This document shows positions 16,290 through 24,873 of a DNA stretch of 64,000 nt, piece by piece. Source of the DNA: Anaerosphaera aminiphila DSM 21120 (GTDB lineage: Bacteria > Bacillota > Clostridia > Tissierellales > Peptoniphilaceae); contig NZ_FQXI01000012.1 of assembly GCF_900129925.1 (NCBI RefSeq), positions 1 to 64,000 on the forward strand, given 5' to 3'. Both the position numbers and the translations under genes were made by a program. The notes below the pieces were generated by a model, which did not search any database, was not told where the DNA came from, and worked only from the letters and a program-made list of their open reading frames with translations. Position 1 is the stretch's first letter, and each line of letters opens with the position of its first letter.

Positions 16290-17882
16290 TTATTTTATAG
16301 CTGCTTTTACAAATCCATTAAAAAGTGGATGCACTTTATTTGGTCTGGACTTAAATTCAGGATGGAATTGACAAGCTAAAAAGAATTTGTGATCTTTTAA
16401 TTCTATAATTTCAACTAAGTCTAAATCTTCATTTACTCCTGAAAATACAACTCCACCTTTTCTAACTTCGCCTCTAAAGCTATTGTTAAATTCATATCTG
16501 TGTCTATGTCTTTCAACTACATCTTCTTCACCATAGAGTTCTCTTGCAAGTGTATTTTCTTCAAGGTTGCACTTATAGTTTCCAAGTCTTAATGTGCCAC
16601 CTACTAACTCAACTGACTTTTGATTTTCCAGTAAGTCTATTATAGGATAAGCTGTCTCTGCATCTATTTCAGTACTGTTTGCTCCCTTTAGCCCAAGTTT
16701 ATTTCTTGCAATGTCAATTAGTGCTATTTGCATTCCATAACAAATCCCAAAGTAAGGTATGTTATTTTCTCTTGCATACTTACTTGTGCCAATCATTCCC
16801 TCTGTGCCTCTACTGCCAAATCCTCCCGGAACTATTATTCCGTCCATGTCTTTAAACAGTTCTTCTGCACCTTTTGTTTCAACCTCTTCAGAGCCAATCC
16901 ACTTAATATTTACTTTTACTCCATTTGCATATCCCGCATCAACTAGAGCTTGTACTACAGATAAATAAGCGTCATGAAGATCTGTATACTTTCCAACTAG
17001 GGCAATATTAACTTTTCCTGTGGCCTCTTTATATTTTTCAACCATCTTACTCCAACATCCCTTTGATGGCTCTTGGTCTTTTAAATTGAGTTTATCTAAA
17101 ATATATTCATCTATTCCCTGTTCATGAAATATTATTGGAACTTCATATATTAAATCCACTGTCTTGGATTCAATTATAGCTTCTTTTGGAACGTCGCAGA
17201 ATAGAGAAATTTTATCTTTAATAGATTCTGTTATGTCTCCATCTGCTCTTGTTATTATTATATCTGCCTTTATACCGTAACTCATAAGTTGTTTGAATGA
17301 GTGCTGAGTCGGCTTAGTCTTTAGTTCATCTGAACCCGGAATTTTAGGAACTAGTACAGTGTGAACAAATAGTACATCTTCACTTTTTTGCTCAGAGTGA
17401 ATTTGTCTAATTGCCTCTAAGAAAGGTAACCCTTCAATATCTCCTACAGTTCCCCCGATTTCAGTTATAACTATATCTGCTTCAGATTCCTTTGCAGCTT
17501 TGTACACCGCACTTTTTATTTCATCAGTTATGTGAGGAATTACTTGCACTGTTGAGCCGTTATAATCTCCTCTTCTCTCTTTTTCTATAATTTTAGAATA
17601 GACTTTTCCAGCAGTTATACTGGCTCTCTTAGTCAGTTCCTCATCTATAAATCTCTCATAGTGTCCTAAGTCAAGGTCTGTTTCAGCTCCATCTTTAGTG
17701 ACAAATACTTCTCCATGTTGGTATGGACTCATAGTTCCGGGATCCACATTTATATATGGGTCAAACTTTTGCATAAAAACTGTAAGACCTCTATCCTTTA
17801 ACAATCTTCCAATACTAGCAGCTGCTATTCCCTTTCCTATTCCCGATACAACACCGCCAGTAACAAAAATAAACTTGGTCAT
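16290..17882 (-). CDS. pyrG: CTP synthase
   Basis: Converts UTP to CTP using ATP and glutamine. The 530-residue protein has the N-terminal synthetase domain (starts TKFIFVTGGVVSGIGKGIAA; MQKFDPYINVDPGTMSPYQH; LDLGHYERF) and a C-terminal glutamine amidotransferase domain with the nucleophile Cys in PYFGICYGMQIALI and the partner His-Glu in CQFHPEF. The family is unambiguous. A 5' leader of about 100 bases contains a terminator-like hairpin, pointing to attenuation control. Confidence 0.97.
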   Translation of the reverse strand: MTKFIFVTGGVVSGIGKGIAAASIGRLLKDRGLTVFMQKFDPYINVDPGTMSPYQHGEVFVTKDGAETDLDLGHYERFIDEELTKRASITAGKVYSKIIEKERRGDYNGSTVQVIPHITDEIKSAVYKAAKESEADIVITEIGGTVGDIEGLPFLEAIRQIHSEQKSEDVLFVHTVLVPKIPGSDELKTKPTQHSFKQLMSYGIKADIIITRADGDITESIKDKISLFCDVPKEAIIESKTVDLIYEVPIIFHEQGIDEYILDKLNLKDQEPSKGCWSKMVEKYKEATGKVNIALVGKYTDLHDAYLSVVQALVDAGYANGVKVNIKWIGSEEVETKGAEELFKDMDGIIVPGGFGSRGTEGMIGTSKYARENNIPYFGICYGMQIALIDIARNKLGLKGANSTEIDAETAYPIIDLLENQKSVELVGGTLRLGNYKCNLEENTLARELYGEEDVVERHRHRYEFNNSFRGEVRKGGVVFSGVNEDLDLVEIIELKDHKFFLACQFHPEFKSRPNKVHPLFNGFVKAAIK

Positions 17883-17933
17883 TTCTTCCTCCTATTTTCA
17901 TGAACACATATTTAAAAACTCTTCTTTAAAAAA

Positions 17934-17961
17934 CAAAAAAATTGGCAAATAATTCGCCAAT
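17934..17961 (-). promoter_or_regulatory. Terminator-like hairpin in the pyrG leader (candidate attenuator)
   Basis: On the minus strand, ATTGGC and GCCAAT arms around a 9-base loop are followed by TTTTTTT, between the pyrG promoter and its start codon. pyrG in other Firmicutes is controlled by leader attenuation, but the GGGC start that drives the known mechanism is not seen here. Confidence 0.55.
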
Positions 17962-17980
17962 ATGAAAAAAATTATAATCT

Positions 17981-18031
17981 ACCTCTAGAGGTGTTTTCTT
18001 TTATAATACATATTTTTCTATTTCTTGTCAA
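17981..18031 (-). promoter_or_regulatory. pyrG promoter and start-site palindrome
   Basis: TTGACA (18026-18031), a 17-base spacer and TATTAT (18003-18008) on the minus strand. The predicted start lies near 17996. A perfect 12-bp palindrome ACCTCTAGAGGT occupies 17981-17992, at about +4 to +15 of the transcript. Confidence 0.75.
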
Positions 18032-18054
18032 TACTCCACCAACTTAGAATTGCA

Positions 18055-18090
18055 ATAAAAAAGTAAAATAGCCCTAAGGCTATCTCACTT
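18055..18090 (-). terminator. Terminator of the GH26-like gene
   Basis: On the minus strand AAGTGAGATAGCC pairs with GGCTATTTTACTT (with G-U pairs) around TTAG, followed by a T-rich tract. The stop codon of the gene (18085-18087) lies in the first arm. Confidence 0.75.
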
Positions 18091-19623
18091 TATATATGCT
18101 CTAAATACATCTAAAACCTCTGCCGGTTCGTCTATTTTATAGACCCTTGCCGGATTTCCGCTTGCATCTAAATCCGTTCCGTTAAACCAAATTGCCACTT
18201 TAATTTTAGGGTACTTAGTATTTAATTTTTGCAGCATATCTCTAGTCCACTCTACCTTGTCTCCACCTGTTGTACTGCAGGCAAATTCTGTAATCATCAT
18301 TGGTTTTTCATACATCTTTAGAGAGTCATTATAGAGTTTTGTGTAGAGTTGGTCAAAACTCTCCCAGAGTTCGTCACTATAGTAAGTTCCGGTGTTATAA
18401 AGTGTAAGTCCCAATATGTCGTAGTGATCTTCTTTAGGTCTATACATTGATTCATCATTGTATTTAAAGTTTGGAAAGTTTCTTCCATTGGGATTAAATA
18501 CATAAAGTATATATGGATTTGCACCCTCTTCTTCAAATATTTTATAAATATACTCATAAAATGAAGTATAGATATCTGAATCAAGTCCTGTATTCCAAGC
18601 TGAGTAACTACACCAGTCTCCATTCATTTCATTTCCAATTCTAAATAGAGTTGGATGTTCTTCTTCTTTTATAATTTTAGCCATCTCTCTAAAGTAATCA
18701 TCTCTTTCTCCATTTAAAACTGAATAAATCTGATTTTTTCCATCTACTTTATCTGTTTGAAATGTAAGCTCCAGAGATTTGTTCCAAGTTTTGCAATAGT
18801 CAATTGCCTCTCTAATCTGCTCATTGTTAAAACTAAAACTGTGATATAAAAGAGCATAGCTAAACTTGCTGTCTATTTTGTTTTCAATGTCACTCATTGT
18901 AGTATTTCTCCAAAAATCTTGGACAAAAATACCCCACTTTGTATTTCCGTTAGTTAAAAAATCATTGTAGTAAAGCTGCGCCGTCTTGGCACTTAAAGTT
19001 CTTCCGGCTTGAATATTTCCCCTGGAATCTGTAGTAATACTTTGCTTAACGGGAACTATTTCAACATTTTTCTTCTCAACGTCTGTCTTAAATGTGCCCA
19101 CCATTGAAAGCACTTCCGACTTGTTAATTGCACTTTCAGATTTAATCATAAAAGTAACAGATCTATTATTTCCAAGTTCCTTTATCATAATTAAATAGTG
19201 ATTTTTGTCATTGGGAACTCTACTAAGTTTTTGCCTATTAAATTGATATGCGTGAAAATCTCCAATTGCAGTTGGTTGAACTCCGTCATATAGAACTTCA
19301 TATTCACTTTGGTTATCCCTTAGACCTTTTAAACTATAGTACTCATAATCAGCAAAGCTAAAATTTTTCCCGGTAGAATCTTCTATAAAAACTTTTACAG
19401 AAGTATCTGCATATGTAATTTCAGTCTTATAGTAGTTTCCATCACAAGTTACCTTTGAATTTTTGGGAATGTGAATTGAATACCCATCAACATAATTTTT
19501 TAATAAGTCCTTATTTGTATTTAAGGGTGCTACTCCAAAAGCTCCCTCTGCACTTGCAGGTTTTGTCAAAAAAAGTGCCATAAATAAAAATAGTACTATT
19601 CCTCTTAGTTTATTAACTCTCAT
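18085..19623 (-). CDS. Secreted glycoside hydrolase, GH26 (beta-mannanase)-like
   Basis: A 512-residue exported protein with a signal peptide (LRGIVLFLFMALFLTKPASA). Residues about 30-200 form an N-terminal domain I do not recognise. About 205-510 look like a TIM-barrel hydrolase of clan A: TLFRIGNEMNGDWCSYSAWN places a likely acid/base Glu at 332 and KPMMITEFACSTTGG a likely nucleophile Glu at 446, the spacing and context of GH26. The sequence HYDILGLTLYNTG also fits. Substrate is unknown; host mucins or wall polymers are possible. It stands alone between murJ and pyrG. Confidence 0.75.
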   Translation of the reverse strand: MRVNKLRGIVLFLFMALFLTKPASAEGAFGVAPLNTNKDLLKNYVDGYSIHIPKNSKVTCDGNYYKTEITYADTSVKVFIEDSTGKNFSFADYEYYSLKGLRDNQSEYEVLYDGVQPTAIGDFHAYQFNRQKLSRVPNDKNHYLIMIKELGNNRSVTFMIKSESAINKSEVLSMVGTFKTDVEKKNVEIVPVKQSITTDSRGNIQAGRTLSAKTAQLYYNDFLTNGNTKWGIFVQDFWRNTTMSDIENKIDSKFSYALLYHSFSFNNEQIREAIDYCKTWNKSLELTFQTDKVDGKNQIYSVLNGERDDYFREMAKIIKEEEHPTLFRIGNEMNGDWCSYSAWNTGLDSDIYTSFYEYIYKIFEEEGANPYILYVFNPNGRNFPNFKYNDESMYRPKEDHYDILGLTLYNTGTYYSDELWESFDQLYTKLYNDSLKMYEKPMMITEFACSTTGGDKVEWTRDMLQKLNTKYPKIKVAIWFNGTDLDASGNPARVYKIDEPAEVLDVFRAYIK

Positions 19624-19681
19624 AAAAAACTCCTTCTAAAATATACTATCTTAGAGTATACAATATTTAATAATAAAAGAC

Positions 19682-19719
19682 AAAAGAGAAAAACATTAAA
19701 CATATTATTTTTCTCTTTT
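19682..19719 (-). terminator. Probable terminator of murJ
   Basis: AAAAGAGAAAAA and TTTTTCTCTTTT form a 12-bp stem with a 14-base loop, downstream of murJ on the minus strand. It is AT-rich, so only moderately convincing. Confidence 0.5.
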
Positions 19720-19752
19720 AAATATAAAGAACAATTGGGTTATAAATAAAAT

Positions 19753-21336
19753 TCACTTGATATAATTATCTCTTTTTAATTTTCTACTTATTATCTTTAC
19801 AATATCTCTTACTTCCCTGACTCCCAGAAAATACAAGCACACTGAATATATTATCACCGCAACAATAATTACTATAAATAGAACGGCAAGCTTTATAATT
19901 TTTAAATGCATACCACTTACAAGTGTGGGAATAAATGTACTTTCAATTTGAAAATACACTAAACAAAACAGCCCCATTACAACTGATGCAATTGCAACTT
20001 TTATAAAGGCCTTTATATATGACTTCATTCCAAGTCTTCCTATTTTCCTTCTCAAAAATACAAAGTCCAAAAATACTGCAATAGCAGTAGATATACTTAC
20101 AGATGCTGCCATTCCTCTAGTTCCAAATTTTTGCGCCACTATTAAATTTATTCCAATATTTAACAGTACATTTACCACTCCTACTATAAATGGCGTCTTA
20201 GTATCAGACAGGGAGTAGAACACTCTATTTAAAACACTGCTAAATGACAGAGATATTAATGCAAAAGAATAAAATCTGAGAGTTGATGCCGTATCTATTA
20301 CGTTTTGAGTTGTAAACTTCCCATGTAAAAACGCAATTTCTACAATTGGTCTTGCAAAAATCAGCATTCCAACTGTAGCAGGAACTGTTATAAATAAGAC
20401 TGCCTTAATTGAAGCACTCATAACACTTTTCCCCTGAACCATATTCTTACTTCCAAAATACCTTGACATAACAGGAAAAATTATTGCCGTTATTGCAGTT
20501 ATAAAAACTCCCATTACCATCATATTTATTTTATTTGCATACCCTAAAATTGAAACTGCTCCCTCATTTATTTTAAGAGCCAATATATTATTTATTGTTG
20601 AATTTACATCACTTACAGCTGAACTTACAAGTACGGGAACTGCCAACAGTAGTGCTTCTTTTACGTATCTGTCTTTTACATCAAATATAAATTTAAGCCT
20701 GTATCCTGATTTTGCTGCACTGGGGATTAAAATTAAAAGTTGTAATAGAACTCCAACAACTGATGCAATAGTAAGTCCCACAATTCCCGCATGTGGTGAT
20801 AAATATCCAAGATAGAGTATAAATGTTAAATTTAGTGGAATTGCCATAGCTCCCACTGCTCCAAATTTCCCTTCATTATGCAAATATCCTGTGAAAACTC
20901 CTGCAATTGTTGAAAATAGTATTGTGACCATTCCTATTCTCATAAGTTTAGTCATAAGTTCATAACCCTTATAATTTACGTCAAGAGTTAATACAAATGT
21001 AATTGCCGGAGCAAAAACTATTCCCAAAATTATAATTATTAACGACACTGCTGATACTATGAAAAGCATGTTGTTAGTAAAATAAAGTTTTTTGTTTTTT
21101 CCCAACTCCCTTTCAACTTTTTGAATTGTGGGAATAAATGTAGTTGCTATGGCTGCAGTTATAAGTGTTGAAATCATCGCTATAGTATTTTGACTTATAT
21201 TAAAAGCATCCATTTCAAGTGTTGCCCCAAATTTATTAGCCATTAAAATCTCTCTTGTAAATCCCAAAACTTTTCCCACTAGAGAAAATAAAACTATAAT
21301 TAAAGTTGACTTGGCTATTTTCTTAGTACTTTCCAT
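19753..21336 (-). CDS. murJ: Lipid II flippase MurJ (MviN family)
   Basis: A 527-residue multi-spanning membrane protein (about 14 segments) that moves lipid II across the membrane for peptidoglycan synthesis. The N-terminus STLIIVLFSLVGKVLGFTRE, followed by ILMANKFGATLEMDAF, is the MurJ signature, with Arg and Asp residues of the central cavity. A further conserved stretch is RVFYSLSDTKTPF. Length is normal. It is monocistronic, divergent from a small membrane protein. Confidence 0.92.
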   Translation of the reverse strand: MESTKKIAKSTLIIVLFSLVGKVLGFTREILMANKFGATLEMDAFNISQNTIAMISTLITAAIATTFIPTIQKVERELGKNKKLYFTNNMLFIVSAVSLIIIILGIVFAPAITFVLTLDVNYKGYELMTKLMRIGMVTILFSTIAGVFTGYLHNEGKFGAVGAMAIPLNLTFILYLGYLSPHAGIVGLTIASVVGVLLQLLILIPSAAKSGYRLKFIFDVKDRYVKEALLLAVPVLVSSAVSDVNSTINNILALKINEGAVSILGYANKINMMVMGVFITAITAIIFPVMSRYFGSKNMVQGKSVMSASIKAVLFITVPATVGMLIFARPIVEIAFLHGKFTTQNVIDTASTLRFYSFALISLSFSSVLNRVFYSLSDTKTPFIVGVVNVLLNIGINLIVAQKFGTRGMAASVSISTAIAVFLDFVFLRRKIGRLGMKSYIKAFIKVAIASVVMGLFCLVYFQIESTFIPTLVSGMHLKIIKLAVLFIVIIVAVIIYSVCLYFLGVREVRDIVKIISRKLKRDNYIK

Positions 21337-21517
21337 AATTTACCTCTATTTTTATAGCATTTACTATTATTTTATAATTTAAACCACTATAAAATTATAT
21401 CACAAACTCCTCTATAGACATTTTATAAGGAGCATTAAAAAAATTATAAATTTATATTTATTTTCCTGCTGCATTTTAATAATTGTGATAATATATTATT
21501 TAGAGGAAGTGACAAAT

Positions 21518-21694
21518 TTGATTACTTACATTGTTAAATTGTTCTTGTCCGTTCTCATAAGTTTTATAATTAGCATGGCATTATCCTACTTTATACTTAA
21601 GAAAAACGGAAAGGACTACAAGAGAGCTTTTGTATTTTTTAGAACTGCAACTATAGTTTTTATGTCTCTCTACTTTTTTGAATTTTTCGCATAA
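21518..21694 (+). CDS. Small two-helix membrane protein, unknown
   Basis: A 58-residue protein. I take the TTG at 21518 because GAGGAAGTG precedes it at 6-8 bases; a GTG at 21485 is possible but lacks a site. It consists of two hydrophobic helices (about residues 3-25 and 38-55) joined by the basic loop KKNGKDYKRA. I recognise no family. It ends one base before a strong terminator, supporting a real transcript. Confidence 0.5.
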   Translation: MITYIVKLFLSVLISFIISMALSYFILKKNGKDYKRAFVFFRTATIVFMSLYFFEFFA

Positions 21695-21728
21695 AAATGC
21701 ACCTTCAACTTAGAAGGTGCTCTTTTTT
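21695..21728. terminator. Bidirectional terminator between the small membrane gene and rpiB
   Basis: GCACCTTC (21699-21706) and GAAGGTGC (21713-21720) form an 8-bp stem followed by TCTTTTTT on the plus strand and an A/T run on the other. Confidence 0.88.
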
Positions 21729-22176
21729 ATTTAAAATATTCTTCTTCAATTGCAGATATTTTATCTACTCTCATCCCGTGACGTCCACCTTCAAATTTTT
21801 CTTCTAAGAAAGTGTCCACAATCATCTTTGCAAGGTCTTCTCCTACAACTCTTGAGCCCATTGCAATTATATTTGCATTATTGTGTCTAACTGTCATTCT
21901 GGCTGAATATGGCTCAGAGCAAACTGCAGCTCTTACTCCTCTTACTTTATTTGCAGCGAGTGAAATTCCAATTCCCGTACCACAAATTAAAACTCCCCTA
22001 TCCACTTCTCCTGCTGCTACTTTTTCTCCCACAATTTTTCCATAGTCAGGATAGTCCACTCTGTCTAAACTATGTGTTCCATAGTCCACACATTCAAAGC
22101 CCTTTTCCTCTAAGTACTTTAACAAAATTTCTTTTAGTTCATAACCTGCATGGTCACTTCCAAAACCTAATTTCAT
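21727..22176 (-). CDS. rpiB: Ribose-5-phosphate isomerase B (allose-6-phosphate isomerase)
   Basis: A 149-residue RpiB. The ATG at 22176 follows AGGAGGAATT; the upstream in-frame start lacks a site. Motifs: MKLGFGSDHAGYELKE, VDYPDYGKIVGEKVA, GVLICGTGIGISLAANKVRG with the catalytic Cys, and RHNNANIIAMGSR. RpiB interconverts ribose-5-P and ribulose-5-P and in E. coli also allose-6-P and allulose-6-P. It lies directly downstream of alsB but behind a terminator, with an extended -10 of its own near 22217-22225. It completes the D-allose route. Confidence 0.92.
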   Translation of the reverse strand: MKLGFGSDHAGYELKEILLKYLEEKGFECVDYGTHSLDRVDYPDYGKIVGEKVAAGEVDRGVLICGTGIGISLAANKVRGVRAAVCSEPYSARMTVRHNNANIIAMGSRVVGEDLAKMIVDTFLEEKFEGGRHGMRVDKISAIEEEYFK

Positions 22177-22246
22177 AATTCCTCCTAAGTATAATATAGC
22201 AACTATTTTCATTTAAATTATATCACAATAACTTCAGTTTTCTTTA

Positions 22247-22273
22247 ATAAAAAAGGGACTTTACAGTCCCTTT
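22247..22273 (-). terminator. Terminator of the D-allose operon
   Basis: GGGACT and AGTCCC arms with a TTAC loop, flanked by A and T runs. The 25 bases 22246-22270 recur identically at 28499-28523, upstream of the same operon. Confidence 0.85.
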
Positions 22274-22275
22274 TA

Positions 22276-23259
22276 TTATTTTTTTTCTATTAAATTTGAA
22301 TCTATTGGAATCATCTTTGGTTCAACTTCTGGGTCTACTTTAATTTCGCCCTTAACTGCTTCAACCATTTCTCTAAGTGACGCTGCTCCAATTTCTGCAG
22401 GATCTTGCGCAACTGTTGCTGAAAGTTCTCCCTTATTTACAGAATCAATAGCTTCTGTATCTCCGTCTGTTCCAACTACAAATATTTCTCCAAGTTTATC
22501 TGCGTTTATAACTGCTTGAACTGCACCAAGTGCCATTGTATCATTACAGCAGTAAATTCCCTTTAAATCAGGATTTTGTTGAATTAAGTTATTTGCTGCA
22601 TCAAGCGCTTTTTGTCTGTCCCAGTCAGCTGGAAGTGAACCAACTATTTCCATTCCTGCTTCTGTAAATGCCTTTGTAGCTCCATCTTTTCTGTTTTCTC
22701 CAGATGCATTTCCAGCTTTACCTTCAATAATTGCCACTTTGTCGCCTGAGTTTAATTTGGAAACTATGTAATTAGCTCCCTTTTCTCCAACTGCAACGTT
22801 ATCTGTAGTAGCAAAAGCTATAACTGCTCCACCTTGTTTTTTAAGCTCATCTAAATCTAATTTTTCATCAATATCCATTACATAGATGCCCTTTTTATGT
22901 GCTTCGGCAACTCCTGTAACTAAGTTTACTGGTGAAAGTGGTGCAACTCCAATTGACTTGTAGTTCTTGTTTAATGCATTTTGTAAAATGTTAAGTTGAC
23001 CTTCTGTGTCCTCTTCATTTTGTGCAGAATAAATGTCCACTTTTACTCCAAGTTTTTCTGCTTCTGCTTCAATACCGTCTTTCATCTTTACCCAGAAATC
23101 TGATGCTTGAGTTTTTAAAATTACTGCATATTCAGCGTCTGTTGCTTCAGTTCCAGGGTCAGTAGTTGCAGTATTGTTTGTGTTCTCTGATTTTCCACAG
23201 CCCACAAGTAATGCTCCAAATACTAAAACTACAGCTAATAAATTGAATCTCTTTTTCAT
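22276..23259 (-). CDS. alsB: D-allose-type ABC transporter substrate-binding lipoprotein
   Basis: A 327-residue periplasmic-binding-protein-like I lipoprotein (RbsB/AlsB type). The signal peptide ends in lipobox LLVGC (Cys about 21). The mature domain shows YAVILKTQASDFWVKMKDGI, the sugar-binding pattern NALNKNYKSIGVAPLSPVNL and GIYCCNDTMALGAVQAV. It is the fifth structural gene of an operon encoding a matching ATPase, permease, epimerase and kinase, which argues for D-allose (or D-allulose) as ligand rather than ribose. Confidence 0.82.
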   Translation of the reverse strand: MKKRFNLLAVVLVFGALLVGCGKSENTNNTATTDPGTEATDAEYAVILKTQASDFWVKMKDGIEAEAEKLGVKVDIYSAQNEEDTEGQLNILQNALNKNYKSIGVAPLSPVNLVTGVAEAHKKGIYVMDIDEKLDLDELKKQGGAVIAFATTDNVAVGEKGANYIVSKLNSGDKVAIIEGKAGNASGENRKDGATKAFTEAGMEIVGSLPADWDRQKALDAANNLIQQNPDLKGIYCCNDTMALGAVQAVINADKLGEIFVVGTDGDTEAIDSVNKGELSATVAQDPAEIGAASLREMVEAVKGEIKVDPEVEPKMIPIDSNLIEKK

Positions 23260-23291
23260 AATTACCTCCTTAAAATTTATCTAAATTAAAT

Positions 23292-24188
23292 TTAGAATCC
23301 ATTAAATAGTGAAATTGCCCCTCCAATTACTCCATTTTCATGAGAATTTTCAGTAAATATATACTCTAAATTCTCAGCTGGATAGGGGTGTTTAGTCCTC
23401 TTTTTTATTTCCTCTATTAACATCTGCCTCGGAAAGTCTTTCATAGATATCACTCCACTTGAAAGTACTATTAAATCCGGATCTAAAACTGTAATTTCCG
23501 TAGCCAGAGGATAGCTTAAAAGTGTTATAAATTCTTTTATTTCATCAGTATTGGAGTGCCTTGTAAATATTTCTTCAAATGGAGTATCTTTAAAATGCTC
23601 TTCTCTTATATTTTCAAGAGCTTTTCCCGATGCTACAATTTCAACACAACCCACATTCCCACAAGGGCAAACTTCTTCTAAACCACGAATAGGCGTGTGG
23701 GCTAATTCTCCTGCAACTCCATTTTTCCCCCTGTAAATTTTCCCATTTATATAAACGGGATTTCCTAGACCTGTCCCAATATAAAATCCAAGAATAGTCT
23801 TTTCTTTCTTTTCATCTAAGCCGTACTTGTCAATGTCATGAATTAAAAGATAATTTACATCTCTATCAAGTGCAACTTTTAAATTTAGCTCTCCCTGTAA
23901 ATAATCAGCTAAGTTAATATTTACAAGCCCCTTTAAATTAGGTGCTCTAAATACAAATTTTCTATCTTTGCTGACCATTGATGGAATCCCAATACTTATT
24001 GCTGTTATATCTGTTAATTTTTGTTCTTCTATATAATTTTTTATTAATTTAACAAGTTCAACATGTGAACCTTCTTCTCTTAAAAAATAACTGGACGTCT
24101 TATAAAAGTTTTCCACTTTTAAATTTTTATAGACAGTTCCTATTCTAAGATTAGTCCCTCCAATGTCTATTGCTATAATTTTGTCCAT
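23292..24188 (-). CDS. alsK: ROK-family sugar kinase, probable D-allose kinase
   Basis: A 298-residue ROK kinase. The N-terminal phosphate motif is IAIDIGGTNLRIGTVY, the catalytic region DRDVNYLLIHDIDKYG, and the ROK zinc motif CPCGNVGCVEIVASGKAL. Phosphorylates a hexose at C6; D-allose is inferred from the flanking AlsE-like epimerase and the operon order, the same gene set as E. coli alsBACEK. The start shares one base with the stop of alsE. Confidence 0.85.
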   Translation of the reverse strand: MDKIIAIDIGGTNLRIGTVYKNLKVENFYKTSSYFLREEGSHVELVKLIKNYIEEQKLTDITAISIGIPSMVSKDRKFVFRAPNLKGLVNINLADYLQGELNLKVALDRDVNYLLIHDIDKYGLDEKKEKTILGFYIGTGLGNPVYINGKIYRGKNGVAGELAHTPIRGLEEVCPCGNVGCVEIVASGKALENIREEHFKDTPFEEIFTRHSNTDEIKEFITLLSYPLATEITVLDPDLIVLSSGVISMKDFPRQMLIEEIKKRTKHPYPAENLEYIFTENSHENGVIGGAISLFNGF

Positions 24189-24862
24189 TACTCTGTTTCC
24201 CTTTTAAAATTTTCAATCATCTTGTCCCAAGCAACAGTTAAATCACTGTCAAGACCAAAAAGTCCACTACTTCCAACTATAAATACTTCACATCCTGCAT
24301 CATTAAGTCTCTTAAATGTCTTTTCGTTACATGACCCATCTACTTCTATTAGGTATTTATATCCATTTTTTTCTTTTATATCTCTAGCTTCTTCTATTTT
24401 TTCAAGCATTTCTTCAATAAAGCTCTGCCCTGCAAATCCGGGATCAACTGTCATAATAGTAATTTTATCTAACAGGTGAATGTAGTGCTTTATATAGCTA
24501 AGTGGTGTTGCCGGATTTAACACTACTCCAACTTTAACTCCCAATGACTTTATCTTATTTATAATTCTAAAAGCTTGAGCATTAATAGTTTCAGCGTGAG
24601 GGCAAATATAATCTGCTCCTGCTTCTGCTAACATTTCTACAAAGTCCTCTGGATTTGTAACCATTAAGTGACAATCTATTGGCAACTTACAAACAGGCTT
24701 AACTGCTTTTACAAAATCCGGTGAAAGAGTAATATTTTTTACATAGTGTCCATCCATTATGTCCACATGGTAAAAATCTGCTCTTTCATTGATAATTTCA
24801 ATTTGTTCTCTTATATTTAATAAGTCCATACACATAAGTGATGGTGAAAATTTTGCCTTCAT
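24188..24862 (-). CDS. alsE: D-allulose-6-phosphate 3-epimerase
   Basis: A 224-residue ribulose-phosphate-3-epimerase-family TIM barrel. The stretches SPSLMCMDLL, HVDIMDGHYVKN, LPIDCHLMVTNPED, HAETINAQAFRIINKI, GVVLNPATPLS, IMTVDPGFAGQSF and YLIEVDGSCNEKT match AlsE more closely than generic Rpe: the MCMDLL and DGSCN forms are AlsE-like. It converts allulose-6-phosphate to fructose-6-phosphate, feeding glycolysis. It is the diagnostic gene for calling this an allose operon. Confidence 0.88.
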   Translation of the reverse strand: MKAKFSPSLMCMDLLNIREQIEIINERADFYHVDIMDGHYVKNITLSPDFVKAVKPVCKLPIDCHLMVTNPEDFVEMLAEAGADYICPHAETINAQAFRIINKIKSLGVKVGVVLNPATPLSYIKHYIHLLDKITIMTVDPGFAGQSFIEEMLEKIEEARDIKEKNGYKYLIEVDGSCNEKTFKRLNDAGCEVFIVGSSGLFGLDSDLTVAWDKMIENFKRETE

Positions 24863-24873
24863 AAAGACCTCCT

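Noticed and set aside
21485-21517. GTG start at 21485 for the small membrane protein
   Set aside because: No ribosome binding site precedes it, while GAGGAAGTG sits correctly before the TTG at 21518.
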